DNA of 64,000 bases from Prosopocoilus inquinatus (lineage: Eukaryota > Arthropoda > Insecta > Coleoptera > Lucanidae): the NCBI GenBank assembly GCA_036172665.1, contig CM069875.1:20677806-20741805 (forward strand). The letters are read 5' to 3'. The stretch's first letter is position 1; each line of letters begins with the position of its first letter. Both the position numbers and the translations under genes were made by a program. The notes under the pieces were generated by a model that searched no databases, was not told the origin of the DNA, and saw only the letters and a program-made list of their open reading frames with translations. Below, piece after piece: positions 1 through 10,670 of this stretch.

Positions 1-345
1 TGTTCAGTTTTCACTATCATTGATCAAGGATGTGCTGATAGTTTGGTATAAATCAAATTTAATTACAGGTTTTTTTTAATATCTTGAAACTGAGCGAATG
101 AAAAATGCTCAAACTTCACAGACAGATTCACCTTGAACAGCACTTTAAAAAACTTAATAAATTTTGTTCGTTTCTGAAAAAGATTGATATAAAAAGTTTC
201 TCCACTGTTTTATTTTAATATTTACTGATCAAGGGCGTGCTGATAGTTTGGTATAAATTGAATTTCTTTACTGATCTTTTTAAATACCTTGAAACTTCAC
301 AGACAGATTCATCTTGAAAAGTATTTTAAAACACCTAACTGGAAT
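1..345. repeat. Tandem duplication, about 205-bp period
   Basis: Two diverged direct copies lie at about 21-160 and 226-341. Both contain tgatcaagg, gtgctgatagtttggtata and cttcacagacagattca in the same order and spacing. No coding potential is seen. It may continue to the left of the window. Confidence 0.75.
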
Positions 346-1594
346 TTTGCTCTAAAATAATTAGGGAAGCTAATATTCGAGCACCTTTAAATTAACATGG
401 GATTTCTTATGTTGCGTTTCAAAACGTAAACTGTATATCTATGTGTGGAAGATACATATCACCAAATTAAGATTTGATATATTAAAATAGATATTTATTT
501 ACATAAGCAGAATTTGTTTTAACTATTTCATAGACATCTGGTGTTTACATCTTCCTTCACAGAAGCAAGTGAAAAACTCTTCCCGAACATGTTTATATTA
601 TGTAAGATGCTAATTCGATTATTATTAAAAAATACATTTGTAAATATGGTTAAATCATTCGCGGCCCCTATCCTCGACGGAAATACTCTGAGAATATAAT
701 ATTTTAATCATCAATCACTACCAAGTACATATTTTTCTGGCGTAGTTTTTTTTTGTCTAAAACTGTGTCACAAGCATGTTAATAAATGTGACAGTAATAC
801 TAGCTTACAAACATATGGTTTCTACATTTAAGAGTCTGTTAATATAATAAACACTCAACCGAAAACAATAATTTGAACGCGCCCGTTAACATATGGACGG
901 CACATAGACAAAAAAAAATACATTCAGTTTTTCCTTACGTCATGAAACACCCATTGTCAAAATACAATTCTCTCCCATTCACGTGATCACATTCACTATT
1001 TCAACATCAAGCAGTAAAGAAAGCTTTGTGGAAGTCCATTGTAAACTCATATTTCATGATATGACATTCGTCCTTAGGGTCTTTTGTGAACTATTTAGTT
1101 TAGGATTACTCGCCCATTCTACAAACATAAATATTGCCTGCAGTGGGTCTTTAGACACGGTTAAATCTGTCACTCAGGGGAACTGCGTACAGAACCGGCG
1201 GAAACGCGTAAGAAAGGAAATTTTAAACGTCTATAGGCTTACGAAGATTAAGTTAATTCTACGTTTGTTGGATGTATCAGACTAGTAGCTGCAGCTGCTG
1301 CTCCAGTTGTTGCAACAAATTTTATGAGAAATTAATTCGGTGTAATCCCAGTGCTTTCAATTTCATCAGGTACTGAAATATTTTCCTTCAAAGATAACAT
1401 AATTACTGAATTAAGGAATAGATCTTATTTCGTGCAATTATATTGTTACACAATTCCTTGGAATTGTCGATTATAGTAAGACAAACAAAATTTGAATTTT
1501 CAGGCGCATTATAAAATAAATCATTTTGAAGTAGCTGTATTTCAACTCGCACTTTAAAAGTTTACGGACTTCCCCTTTGATTTTCTAATTCTTA
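346..1594. other. AT-rich stretch without a recognised gene
   Basis: The only open frame of note, about 100 codons at 983-1285, does not begin with ATG and shows no family resemblance or signal. I see no repeat or RNA gene here. Confidence 0.5.
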
Positions 1595-1608
1595 TTATGT
1601 ACTTATAG
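1595..1608. repeat. Left target-site duplication of the hammerhead array
   Basis: TTATGTACTTATAG here matches 3779-3792 exactly on the far side of the array. The last three bases (TAG) also match the element's own sequence before AAAAATTTTG, so the true duplication could be 11-14 bp. The shared TAG would suit microhomology priming. Confidence 0.85.
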
Positions 1609-1648
1609 AAAAATTTTGTGCAAATCGTTTTTGATTGCAGTGAGAACC

Positions 1649-1713
1649 TCGAGCAGCCTCTGGACAGCTGTTTCAGCCCTGCTTGGGGCTTCTTCAGCAG
1701 AAACGTAGCTCGA
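1649..1713 (-). ncRNA. Type I hammerhead ribozyme, array unit 1
   Basis: Minus-strand copy with the full core: CTGAAGA, stem II AGCCC/GGGCT, GAAA, and cleavage triplet GTC, with the predicted cut between 1663 and 1662. The sequence is the same as the plus-strand copy at 2908-2972, where the fold is described. Confidence 0.85.
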
Positions 1714-1960
1714 CATTCCCACTGCAGACCAAAAACGACTTGCCCAATTTATTCGCAAATGCGATGTAAGAATGATGAACATATAAAACAGCGACATCTT
1801 ACTATCGCTTTTTGACCTAACATTGCAGTAGGATAGACAAATTGAAGCGGGATTTGCTCCTAATGAGTCCCCCATGCAAGGCGGCCATGCTTGCTGTCAT
1901 AGCATAATGAAAGATTTTAGAAAAATTTTGTGCAAATCGTTTTTGATTGCAGTGAGAACC

Positions 1961-2025
1961 TCGAGCAGCCTCTGGACAGCTGTTTCAGCCCTGCTTGGGG
2001 CTTCTTCAGCAGAAACGTAGCTCGA
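1961..2025 (-). ncRNA. Type I hammerhead ribozyme, array unit 2
   Basis: Exactly 312 bp from the previous copy, with identical core and stems. Predicted cut between 1975 and 1974, so a 312-nt monomer would be released between adjacent sites. Confidence 0.85.
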
Positions 2026-2272
2026 CATTCCCACTGCAGACCAAAAACGACTTGCCCAATTTATTCGCAAATGCGATGTAAGAATGATGAACATATAAAA
2101 CAGCGACATCTTACTATCGCTTTTTGACCTAACATTGCAGTAGGATAGACAAATTGAAGCGGGATTTGCTCCTAATGAGTCCCCCATGCAAGGCGGCCAT
2201 GCTTGCTGTCATAGCATAATGAAAGATTTTAGAAAAATTTTGTGCAAATCGTTTTTGATTGCAGTGAGAACC

Positions 2273-2337
2273 TCGAGCAGCCTCTGGACAGCTGTTTCAG
2301 CCCTGCTTGGGGCTTCTTCAGCAGAAACGTAGCTCGA
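2273..2337 (-). ncRNA. Type I hammerhead ribozyme, array unit 3
   Basis: Third minus-strand copy in register. Predicted cut between 2287 and 2286. Core and both stem I helices are intact. Confidence 0.85.
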
Positions 2338-2584
2338 CATTCCCACTGCAGACCAAAAACGACTTGCCCAATTTATTCGCAAATGCGATGTAAGAATGAT
2401 GAACATATAAAACAGCGACATCTTACTATCGCTTTTTGACCTAACATTGCAGTAGGATAGACAAATTGAAGCGGGATTTGCTCCTAATGAGTCCCCCATG
2501 CAAGGCGGCCATGCTTGCTGTCATAGCATAATGAAAGATTTTAGAAAAATTTTGTGCAAATCGTTTTTGATTGCAGTGAGAACC

Positions 2585-2649
2585 TCGAGCAGCCTCTGGA
2601 CAGCTGTTTCAGCCCTGCTTGGGGCTTCTTCAGCAGAAACGTAGCTCGA
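2585..2649 (-). ncRNA. Type I hammerhead ribozyme, array unit 4, next to the inversion
   Basis: Complete minus-strand copy ending only seven bases from the head-to-head junction. Predicted cut between 2599 and 2598. The plus-strand half of the array starts at TCGAGG, inside the 3' strand of the same ribozyme's stem I, so the breakpoint lies at the ribozyme on both sides. Confidence 0.85.
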
Positions 2650-2907
2650 CATTCCCTCGAGGTTCTCACTGCAATCAAAAACGATTTGCACAAAATTTTT
2701 CTAAAATCTTTCATTATGCTATGACAGCAAGCATGGCCGCCTTGCATGGGGGACTCATTAGGAGCAAATCCCGCTTCAATTTGTCTATCCTACTGCAATG
2801 TTAGGTCAAAAAGCGATAGTAAGATGTCGCTGTTTTATATGTTCATCATTCTTACATCGCATTTGCGAATAAATTGGGCAAGTCGTTTTTGGTCTGCAGT
2901 GGGAATG

Positions 2908-2972
2908 TCGAGCTACGTTTCTGCTGAAGAAGCCCCAAGCAGGGCTGAAACAGCTGTCCAGAGGCTGCTCGA
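2908..2972 (+). ncRNA. Type I hammerhead ribozyme, array unit 5 (reference copy)
   Basis: Self-cleaving RNA fold of 65 nt. Stem I distal helix is UCGAGC/GCUCGA, an internal loop UACG/CU follows, then the proximal helix UUUCUG/CAGAGG. Core CUGAAGA fits the CUGANGA consensus. Stem II is AGCCC/GGGCU with loop CAAGCA and the expected purine-pyrimidine closing pair. GAAA follows, then a two-pair stem III with loop AGCU and the cleavage triplet GUC (cut after 2958). All universally conserved hammerhead positions are present. The stem I internal loop and stem II loop are where natural hammerheads make the tertiary contact that speeds cleavage. Such a short stem III is known from Penelope-like and retrozyme hammerheads, which often act as dimers. 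Activity is not shown here. Confidence 0.9.
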
Positions 2973-3219
2973 GGTTCTCACTGCAATCAAAAACGATTTG
3001 CACAAAATTTTTCTAAAATCTTTCATTATGCTATGACAGCAAGCATGGCCGCCTTGCATGGGGGACTCATTAGGAGCAAATCCCGCTTCAATTTGTCTAT
3101 CCTACTGCAATGTTAGGTCAAAAAGCGATAGTAAGATGTCGCTGTTTTATATGTTCATCATTCTTACATCGCATTTGCGAATAAATTGGGCAAGTCGTTT
3201 TTGGTCTGCAGTGGGAATG

Positions 3220-3284
3220 TCGAGCTACGTTTCTGCTGAAGAAGCCCCAAGCAGGGCTGAAACAGCTGTCCAGAGGCTGCTCGA
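3220..3284 (+). ncRNA. Type I hammerhead ribozyme, array unit 6
   Basis: Identical to the 2908 copy, 312 bp downstream. Predicted cut after 3270. With the neighbouring site it delimits the monomer 2959-3270. Confidence 0.85.
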
Positions 3285-3531
3285 GGTTCTCACTGCAATC
3301 AAAAACGATTTGCACAAAATTTTTCTAAAATCTTTCATTATGCTATGACAGCAAGCATGGCCGCCTTGCATGGGGGACTCATTAGGAGCAAATCCCGCTT
3401 CAATTTGTCTATCCTACTGCAATGTTAGGTCAAAAAGCGATAGTAAGATGTCGCTGTTTTATATGTTCATCATTCTTACATCGCATTTGCGAATAAATTG
3501 GGCAAGTCGTTTTTGGTCTGCAGTGGGAATG

Positions 3532-3596
3532 TCGAGCTACGTTTCTGCTGAAGAAGCCCCAAGCAGGGCTGAAACAGCTGTCCAGAGGCTGCTCGA
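3532..3596 (+). ncRNA. Type I hammerhead ribozyme, array unit 7
   Basis: Last complete copy of the array. Predicted cut after 3582. The array then runs 196 bp further and stops inside the next unit at TTTTATATGTT. Confidence 0.85.
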
Positions 3597-3778
3597 GGTT
3601 CTCACTGCAATCAAAAACGATTTGCACAAAATTTTTCTAAAATCTTTCATTATGCTATGACAGCAAGCATGGCCGCCTTGCATGGGGGACTCATTAGGAG
3701 CAAATCCCGCTTCAATTTGTCTATCCTACTGCAATGTTAGGTCAAAAAGCGATAGTAAGATGTCGCTGTTTTATATGT

Positions 3779-3792
3779 TTATGTACTTATAG
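3779..3792. repeat. Right target-site duplication of the hammerhead array
   Basis: TTATGTACTTATAG, a perfect match to 1595-1608. The element sequence just before it departs from the tandem unit here, marking the insertion border. Confidence 0.85.
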
Positions 3793-5976
3793 GTTAACGA
3801 TAACGACCTATTAAAATATTGTTTTTCCAATTTCGGACATTTCTATATATACCGGAAGATACTGTCAACTTTGTTATTTTAAAATGGAATACTCCACTTT
3901 CTACTGTATTTTTGAATTCTTTGAACTCCTGAATCTTTACCGCTAACCTATACGAAATATAAATCCCAATAAGAAGTCCTAAACTTTTAATGAACAGTAT
4001 GCCTGAAATACGTCCTCTCTTCTTGTCATAACAGACCTGCACCCAAAACAACTTTCAAGTAGAAGTGTTTTCTTGATGACTTTTCAAAGATTACTGAAAT
4101 GTTTTTACACGTGTAAACAACTAAAGAGGGACTTACGATTGCAAAATATGAACTAGCTAAAATTAAGCATGTACGAAGCTAAAAGATAATAATTCAAAGA
4201 TATTTTTAAATGTACGACGGTTTCATTGAACTTTTATTTAAAACCGAGATATAAAAGTATTTGTGTTAAAGATGCTTGAATTAAAATACTGTTCCAGGAT
4301 AAACCACTTACGAACTTAAACATTTGGAAGCTTTTCTGTGAATAAATAAATGACAATAAATCATGATTAACATATTACTTGTATGAATTAAAGTCAATTA
4401 ATTACACGTACTTATGCACATAAAATTGCTATTCATTCATTGTCACAGTAGCTGATTTGATTGTCTCAGTTAACTGTAATCAAAATAATCTTTAAACAAT
4501 TGAAAATTGAAACGATAAGTAGAATTTGATTTTTCTTTCTTGCGACATGACGGACTGGTACAATTAATTAATAATATTAACTGTACTCCCTTCTTCACTA
4601 TAAACTTGAACAGTCTGCTTTTAATTTGAATCCTAAGACTCAAATCAAAAGTCATTAACAAAGTAAACAAATACATCGGAGAGCTTTCTAACTTTTAAAA
4701 GCGTAATAAAATAAACTGTTTTAGATTATTTGCCGGTTTAAGAAGAGTTAACTGTTTATAATAACAGTTTAATTATTCAATATCTACGAAAGAAATTGAT
4801 TGTAAAGTATGACAAGGGTTTATTCAAACGAAGGCATTTCGACGATATGATTTATTGATCAAGATTTTACTTTGCAACATTATTATTATTTATTATTTAT
4901 TGTCTCTGGGAATGTGGTTATAAATAAATGACACTCGTACTTTAGGGTAAATTGCTTATAAAATGTTTTTACATAATCAAAAGTCTTTCAAAAGTTCTCT
5001 CGAAGAAATGATTTTGTCAGATACGACTTCTATTCTTAACAGGACTGTATATACGACTACACAAATATATAAAGGGTTATTTTGATCAAATTGAGGTATA
5101 GTTTGGACGAAATCAGTTTGGGTGTGACTCATAACTATTCAGTACAAGTTTTGCCTATTGATTGTATTCTATTTCATATATGTGCACTAATTTTATTATA
5201 ATATTAAAAAAGAAGGAAATCTGTAATAACTTACATGTTATTGAAGAAGTACGGTTTCCAGGTATTGATCTCGAAGCAATGATTTTGTCAAATACAACCT
5301 CTATTTTTAACAGGCAGTATTATCATTACATTTCTGCCCAACAAACACATCAAATAGAGTGAAATCTTGCAAAGATTATTGTCGAAGGTTAAAATGTTTA
5401 AACGGCATAAGTTGTTTCATGAAGGTGGCAAAATGGTGCAAACTTCTACATATTGTTGTCGATACTGCACTAGTTGAATGCCAGAGAAAATGCAGATCAT
5501 TTAAACTTTCTTTTTTGAGATCAGCTAATTTAAGTACCTACATAAAAAATATCTCTTGTGACTACTATTTGTTTAGGTCCCTAAAGGAATTTTCAAGAGG
5601 AGAGAAATATGAAGGGGAAAGGATTCCCGCGCGAATGGTTCCATACATATCAAAATATTTTTTTCTATTTAAGCACAGCTTTCATCACTCCCAAACGAGT
5701 GCGTTAAGAAGATTTGAGTGGTTTAATGGCCTTGGTAAAATTTATTCCTTTAATGTTGGTAGTACTAATTCCAAGTGAAAACGAGATGTCAAAAATTGAA
5801 TTTCCCGGTGTCTATTTAAACGATGTTAAATAAATGTCACCGGTTACATCAAAATTCCTTAAATTTTAAAATATCGTTTTTTTTTCTTTAAAAAGGGGAA
5901 AGGTGCTAATTAAAAAAATGTATAAATACCCACTCGTTTCAGAAGGCTATTCAAGCACTTATCTGTTTTTTTTATG
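3793..5976. other. AT-rich stretch; two unrecognised short frames and a 46-bp direct repeat
   Basis: A diverged 46-bp direct repeat sits at 4998-5043 and 5269-5314, beginning TCTCGAAG and ending AACAGG. Open frames of 66 and 139 codons (5162-5362 and 5359-5778) overlap slightly; both begin with non-ATG codons and neither resembles a known family or carries clear splice or signal features. I do not call them genes. Confidence 0.5.
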
Positions 5977-6929
5977 TACAAGATGATACGCGAGAATTCC
6001 CATCCAATTTAGCTCTTTTATTTTTGATTTTAGGAAAAAATGCTTAATACACAACTTAAAGGGACTAATTCAAAGTTTCTCTGTGTGTTCACAGAAAAAC
6101 AATTGAATGTAGGATAAACGACATATAAACTAAACTTAAGTTTTTTTTAATGGAACAACCTGTATATTATTACGTTTTTCGATTCAAAATTAAATTCTAA
6201 TGGGACTACATGTATAATAAAACTAATAATGTAGAAGGTGTAAAATAATTCCTTATTTTTGATTTTAGAAAGAAAGAAAGATAAAAGAAGTTGTAGAATT
6301 TATTTCAGTACTTTTAGTTATTCACTAAAAAACAATTGAGCGTTGCATACCCAAAAAAATAAACGGACTTTTGGTTTTAAATAAAATAATATTATTTTAC
6401 CATTAACATATTAAATAGATTTAGATGTTTTCTAAAAACTTTTAAACTAGAAACGAAAAATGTTTCGGAAAAATTGAACTTTAAAAAATGACGTACTTTA
6501 ACGTAAAACATATTCAAAACGCCCTCAAATTTTTTTTACGCAAAGTGTAAATCTTTTTAACATGTTTTAAATCACATCTCTTATTATAAAATGATCATTA
6601 TTCAAGTTTTCTATTTCTAAAATTCAAAAACAAAATTAATTAAATAGGTATTATTTTATAGACACCTTCTACATTATTAATTTTATTATGTACGTAGTTC
6701 CAGTAGAATTTAATTTAGAATGAAAATCGCAATAATATACATGATGTTCCATTAAAAAAAAAACTTAAGTTTAGTTTATATCTGGTTTATCTTAGCATCA
6801 ATTGTTTTTTTTGTGAGCACACAGAGAAATTGTGAATTAGTGCATGCAAGTTTTGTATTAAGTATTTTTTCCTGAAATCAAAAATAAAAGAGTTAAAGGG
6901 GCTAGGAATTCTCGCGCAGTCACCCTGTA
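5977..6929. mobile_element. Foldback DNA element with about 270-bp inverted arms
   Basis: The left arm (about 5977-6250) and right arm (about 6655-6929) are inverted copies with roughly 85 percent agreement by eye. Ends read TACAAGATGATACGCG on the left and, reversed, TACAGGGTGACTGCGCG on the right, each starting at a TA that could be the target duplication. About 400 bp of AT-rich DNA separates the arms. No transposase is encoded, so it is non-autonomous. The TACAGGGTG-type ends recur in other elements of this window. Confidence 0.75.
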
Positions 6930-8559
6930 CTATTTTATACTTTATATTAAAAGTAGATAACTTAGGTAGATCTGTGGAACACAATGAAAAGTGCCATCGG
7001 GTGCAAATACAAGTAAATGACTTCTAAGGGTTTCTTTTGCATCGTGTTAGTTTTGTAAAACCGGCTCAACTACACTTTTTGATAAATATTTGAGACAATC
7101 AAGTAACACCAGTCCGTTACTTAGCATGGTAAACTACACATACAGTAAGCATTAAAATGCACCACCCCTCAGTAAAAAAATATATTTCATGCAATTCTTT
7201 ACATATTTCTTAAATAATTTATATTTAAATAGTCTCCTTAATATTAGAAATATTCTCGTACCTACTTATACTCAGTTCTCAGAATTCTCCAAGCAACTTT
7301 CGAATGAAGAAAAAGTCAAACATTTCAGAATCTCTAAATCAAAACAATGTTTAAAATTCTAGGTGATGGATAAGAAAGACATGTTTTAAGAAAACAGACT
7401 AATAATACGGACGTTATATTGAAGTGAATATAAACTAGCCAAGTTTGTCTGAGATTCTTTACCAATACTTACGTCAAGTCTTTCCTTTTCTTTTTTTCTT
7501 TTACACACAAACATTGCAAAATTATGCGAAGATAATTCCGCTACCTTATAAAATAAATATTTTGATGTGCCGGGATTGTTTAGGAGATCATTAAGTGCTA
7601 TCTTTGTGGCACTAATGAAACACTAGAATTGACGTTAAGCGCAGATGCTCAGCTATTTTCGGACTCACTGATGGAAATATGCGCTCCGTTTCCTTCCATT
7701 ATAAATTTTATTTATTCCGTAGATTTCCCTCGACGCCGCGTGAATGGAAAAATCCTGCCAAAATCGCCTTCGCGGCCAAGAATTTCTTATTATTAATAAA
7801 GAAGTAAATATTTAGAAGAGTTCTGCGCGGGCTTTCGCATTCTCGCACGGTAATTTAATGAAGGCAGCAATTGTTTACCGAATAAATTTATAAAGCAGCA
7901 TACACCTGCCTCTTGATTTTCACCAGCTATAACACGAACTATTGTTAAATAACGCGCTGTTATTTAAAGAAACGAATTTATTTTATAACTTTCCTAGTAA
8001 ACATGGTTTCGTGTATGTATTTCTCGGATGTAAGTTTTAAACATTGTTGAAGAAAACGTTTTTACTTTATGTATTTATTTTTTCAAATTCATTTAGCATT
8101 ACATTGTTTATAAATTATATCGTTGTAAGAACTAAGAAAATATTACTGTTTATATCTCACATTTCATCAATGCCATATAATTTGAAACAAACAGATCGCT
8201 ACTTGAACTTCAACTATAAATGGAAAATACATGTGTTTTTTAAGTAGATTGCAATTAATGAATTGATTGATTTGATGCATTTTTGTTGTGTATTAATAAA
8301 AACAATGAAGAAACTCAAAATAACGCAAAGAATTACACCCTGAAATTACGGACCGTACTTAGGAAACAGCCTGTATACTGTAAAATTAAATTTCACCTAT
8401 TATTTTCCAATTTGATTTGAAAGAATACAGAGCCATCAATGCATCAATAAAATTTAATAAAAATCGATAATAAACATTTTGAAAGATCCGAAGTACGTTC
8501 AAAGGAAATTTAAAGAAAAGCAAATGTAAGTAAACGTAAACAAAACGTGTCTGGCTTTT
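6930..8559. other. No gene seen; one less AT-rich patch
   Basis: Around 7,620-7,860 the sequence is less AT-rich (cgacgccgcgtgaatgg, cgccttcgcggccaag) than its surroundings, which might mark conserved non-coding DNA. Around 8,335-8,380 acaccctga and cagcctgtata resemble MITE ends but do not pair convincingly. Confidence 0.4.
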
Positions 8560-8569
8560 CCTCTGTTCT

Positions 8570-8675
8570 CCACAAATGCAAATTGCATGGCGGTGATACC
8601 GATTTGCACTTCAAATGGGAAACATTTACATGCAAATGACTTCTGTAAATTAGTAAACATGAATTTGCACATAAT
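8570..8675. promoter_or_regulatory. Cluster of octamer-like sites (candidate enhancer)
   Basis: ATGCAAATTGCAT (8576-8588, itself nearly palindromic) and ATGCAAAT (8630-8637) match the octamer bound by POU-domain factors. GATTTGCAC (8601) and GAATTTGCAC (8661) contain the related GTGCAAAT on the other strand. Four such sites within about 100 bp is more than I would expect even in AT-rich DNA. The enhancer role is inference, with no gene nearby to test it. Confidence 0.3.
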
Positions 8676-10239
8676 TCACAGGGAGCACGTTTAATTGTCT
8701 CTGTTAAGCCTTGATTTGAATCTGCTGTGCTTTGTGTAAAAGTCATTATTAATTTCCAGGTTCTCAAGACCTCATTGGAAAGTCTCGAGAGATTGTCCTG
8801 AGTTCTCGTTTCGCCGAGACAAAATTAATCGAATTTAATTAATTTAATTCACTTAAAGAATGAAATGAAACTAGGAGGATTAAAATATATGACAATGATG
8901 AATATGTACATAGAGGAATTAATTAATTACGGAGTGCATAATTGAAAAGTAGATTGATATGTCTTTCCAAAAACATTTATTTATACCAATATTTTGTTGT
9001 CATACTTAGAACTTAATAAATGTATTTTGTATCTTTCCAAATGACCGGTAGCAACATGAATAAATTTAATATGTTATGTAGACGTTTAGAATAGTAGTAT
9101 TTTAAAGTTGCAGTTTATTTTTGTAATTATTTTCAACCATTTTCATGAAAATATTATCTTCTAACTGTCACTATTAACGGTTAAATGGGCTTTAAATTAT
9201 GCAGAATGAGGAAGGCTAAGTGAATTAGTGCGTCAGTTATAATAGCCTTCGACACCCCTACTAATTCTATTATAAGCAACATTAATTGAACTCGACTAAC
9301 TCTTTTACATTCAGTAAAAGCGAACTAAGAGAAGAAGAGGATCTCGTATCCCTTAAAAATTCCATTACGTTGAAGTGCATTACAAATTATTCGTCGACGT
9401 CGTCGCAATCCCATAAAAATATCCTAATGCTATCAATCTTCATAGGATCAGATCAAGGATTACGCGCTTCCTCAAATGACTGATAAAATAAACGTATCCC
9501 AGGATATTTTTGTGAGCTGTAAATCATGCGCCATTACGGTCGTTAATAATAAATTTTTCCGGTAAGTATAAACTGTCGCCGGCACTCCTCGTCTTTGTTT
9601 AAATTACTCGTAAGTTATTCAGGATGCGTTTTTATTCACAAAGCATCGATATTCTAACATTGGGCGTGTTTATCATAATAAAATAGGGATAATAGTTTCT
9701 TGAAACGTTGTGCCTTACGCATTAATATTAATAAGACGACCACACGATTCTGAACGGCTACATGTTTTCTATCAACGTAGACGCTCAGATACTAAATATG
9801 CAAAGGGTAAGAAGTCTTGTGTATTTTAAAACCTCCAGACAAAATCGTATTGTTATTTAAAAAGAGTCATAGAAGCATTCTTTGTTATGACAAAAGGATA
9901 AATTTTGTGTTTATTTTTCTTCCTATTTTACTTATAATAAGTTTCTTATTTAATGCGTTTCATTATTTTCGACTACAAACAAGTATAAAATTATTTAAAA
10001 TGTGACAGTGAGACAATATTTCTTAATTTTAATCAAATATTCTTTTATTAAAACACGTGGGCGTAACTAGGATCTTGTTCATGGGATTGCAAAAGTATAT
10101 TATATCTTACCGAAATAAAAAAATAATAAAAATGTAAAGTTTTAAGGAGATTCGAAAAACTATGGAACATTGAAAGAAAAAATGCCAAAAATTAAATATT
10201 TTAAAAATTTAATAATGTTAATAAATTTCTGACTGAAAT
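8676..10239. other. No gene or mobile element recognised
   Basis: Short open frames at 9286-9483 and 9817-10005 lack any recognisable motif, and their composition follows the surrounding AT-rich DNA. No repeat structure stood out. Confidence 0.45.
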
Positions 10240-10560
10240 ATGTTAATAAATTAGTATAATTTTTCTTGAATCACGGTCATCTATTTTTTCTTTTCTTGCT
10301 GCTCGTTACATTAACGTTTTCGACAAGGATTTTTTGTCATCTTCAGAAGTATTACTTACTTATGTCGACGTACCTAAAAACTGTAAGTTTTTTAGTTTAT
10401 TTGTACTATTTTTTTTATTTATACTAATTTTGGATATTACTAACTGTTATCATCCTCTTCTTTTTTTATAGTAAGCAATACGTCTGAAGATGACAAAATA
10501 CCCTGTGACAAGACTGTGATTCAAGAAAATTATTATTTTATTAATATTTTAAAAATGAAG
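10240..10560. repeat. Inverted pair carrying hammerhead-like motifs
   Basis: The left arm, read on the minus strand, has CTGAAGATGAC, a GACA/TGTC hairpin and CGAAAACGTT (10,310-10,352). The right arm (10,483-10,535), read on the plus strand, has CTGAAGATGACAAA and then the shared tail GACTGTGATTCAAGAA. The pattern CTGANGA, hairpin, GAAAC(GTT) is widespread at the ends of Penelope-like retroelements. One extra base before stem II breaks the strict hammerhead layout, and the right copy has lost GAAA, so I call these hammerhead-like only. Confidence 0.5.
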
Positions 10561-10589
10561 AAAGTAATGATCATTGAGAACTTAAACAC

Positions 10590-10612
10590 GATATATTATA
10601 TATATATATATA
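10590..10612. repeat. (TA)n microsatellite
   Basis: Alternating TA run interrupted once, directly followed by an A-run. Confidence 0.85.
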
Positions 10613-10670
10613 AAAAAAATCGAAGTCAACCCAAAAATATAATTTTATAATAGATAAAAAAATGTAAAAA

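Larger units (their letters stand above)
1609..3778. mobile_element. Retrozyme-like hammerhead repeat array, head-to-head
   Basis: About seven near-identical units with a 312-bp period. Units from 1609 to about 2656 run on the minus strand (1,048 bp, 3.4 units). Units from about 2657 to 3778 run on the plus strand (1,122 bp, 3.6 units). The strand switches abruptly with no spacer after CATTCCC at 2650-2656. Each complete unit holds one type I hammerhead ribozyme (listed separately), so cleavage sites are exactly 312 nt apart. Matching 13-14 bp repeats flank the whole block, showing that it arrived in one insertion. Units show no differences in the parts I compared, which implies a recent event. 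Known metazoan and plant retrozymes are non-autonomous tandem hammerhead elements that make small circular RNAs; assignment to that class is inference. No protein is encoded. Identical 96- and 65-codon frames in each unit are by-products of the repeat. Confidence 0.85.

Noticed and set aside
1603..3660. Repeated identical 96-, 90- and 65-codon frames inside the array
   Set aside because: They occur on both strands of the same repeat and overlap the ribozyme. They differ in stop position at each boundary and resemble no protein; they are explained by exact repetition of a 312-bp non-coding unit.
1609..3778. CRISPR array or bacterial satellite
   Set aside because: No short repeat/variable spacer pattern; units are uniform 312-bp blocks, the surrounding transposons are eukaryotic, and the block has target duplications.
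1609..3778. Ordinary centromeric satellite
   Set aside because: The array is short, changes strand once, is bounded by a target duplication and has dispersed single copies with similar ends, all pointing to insertion instead of unequal crossing-over.
5359..5778. 139-codon cysteine-containing frame as a gene
   Set aside because: It does not start with ATG, has no recognisable domain, and no promoter or polyadenylation context was found. A missed exon cannot be fully excluded.
10310..10535. Calling the CTGAAGATGAC motifs true hammerhead ribozymes
   Set aside because: An extra unpaired base sits between CTGANGA and stem II, and one copy has no GAAA; they were kept only as hammerhead-like.
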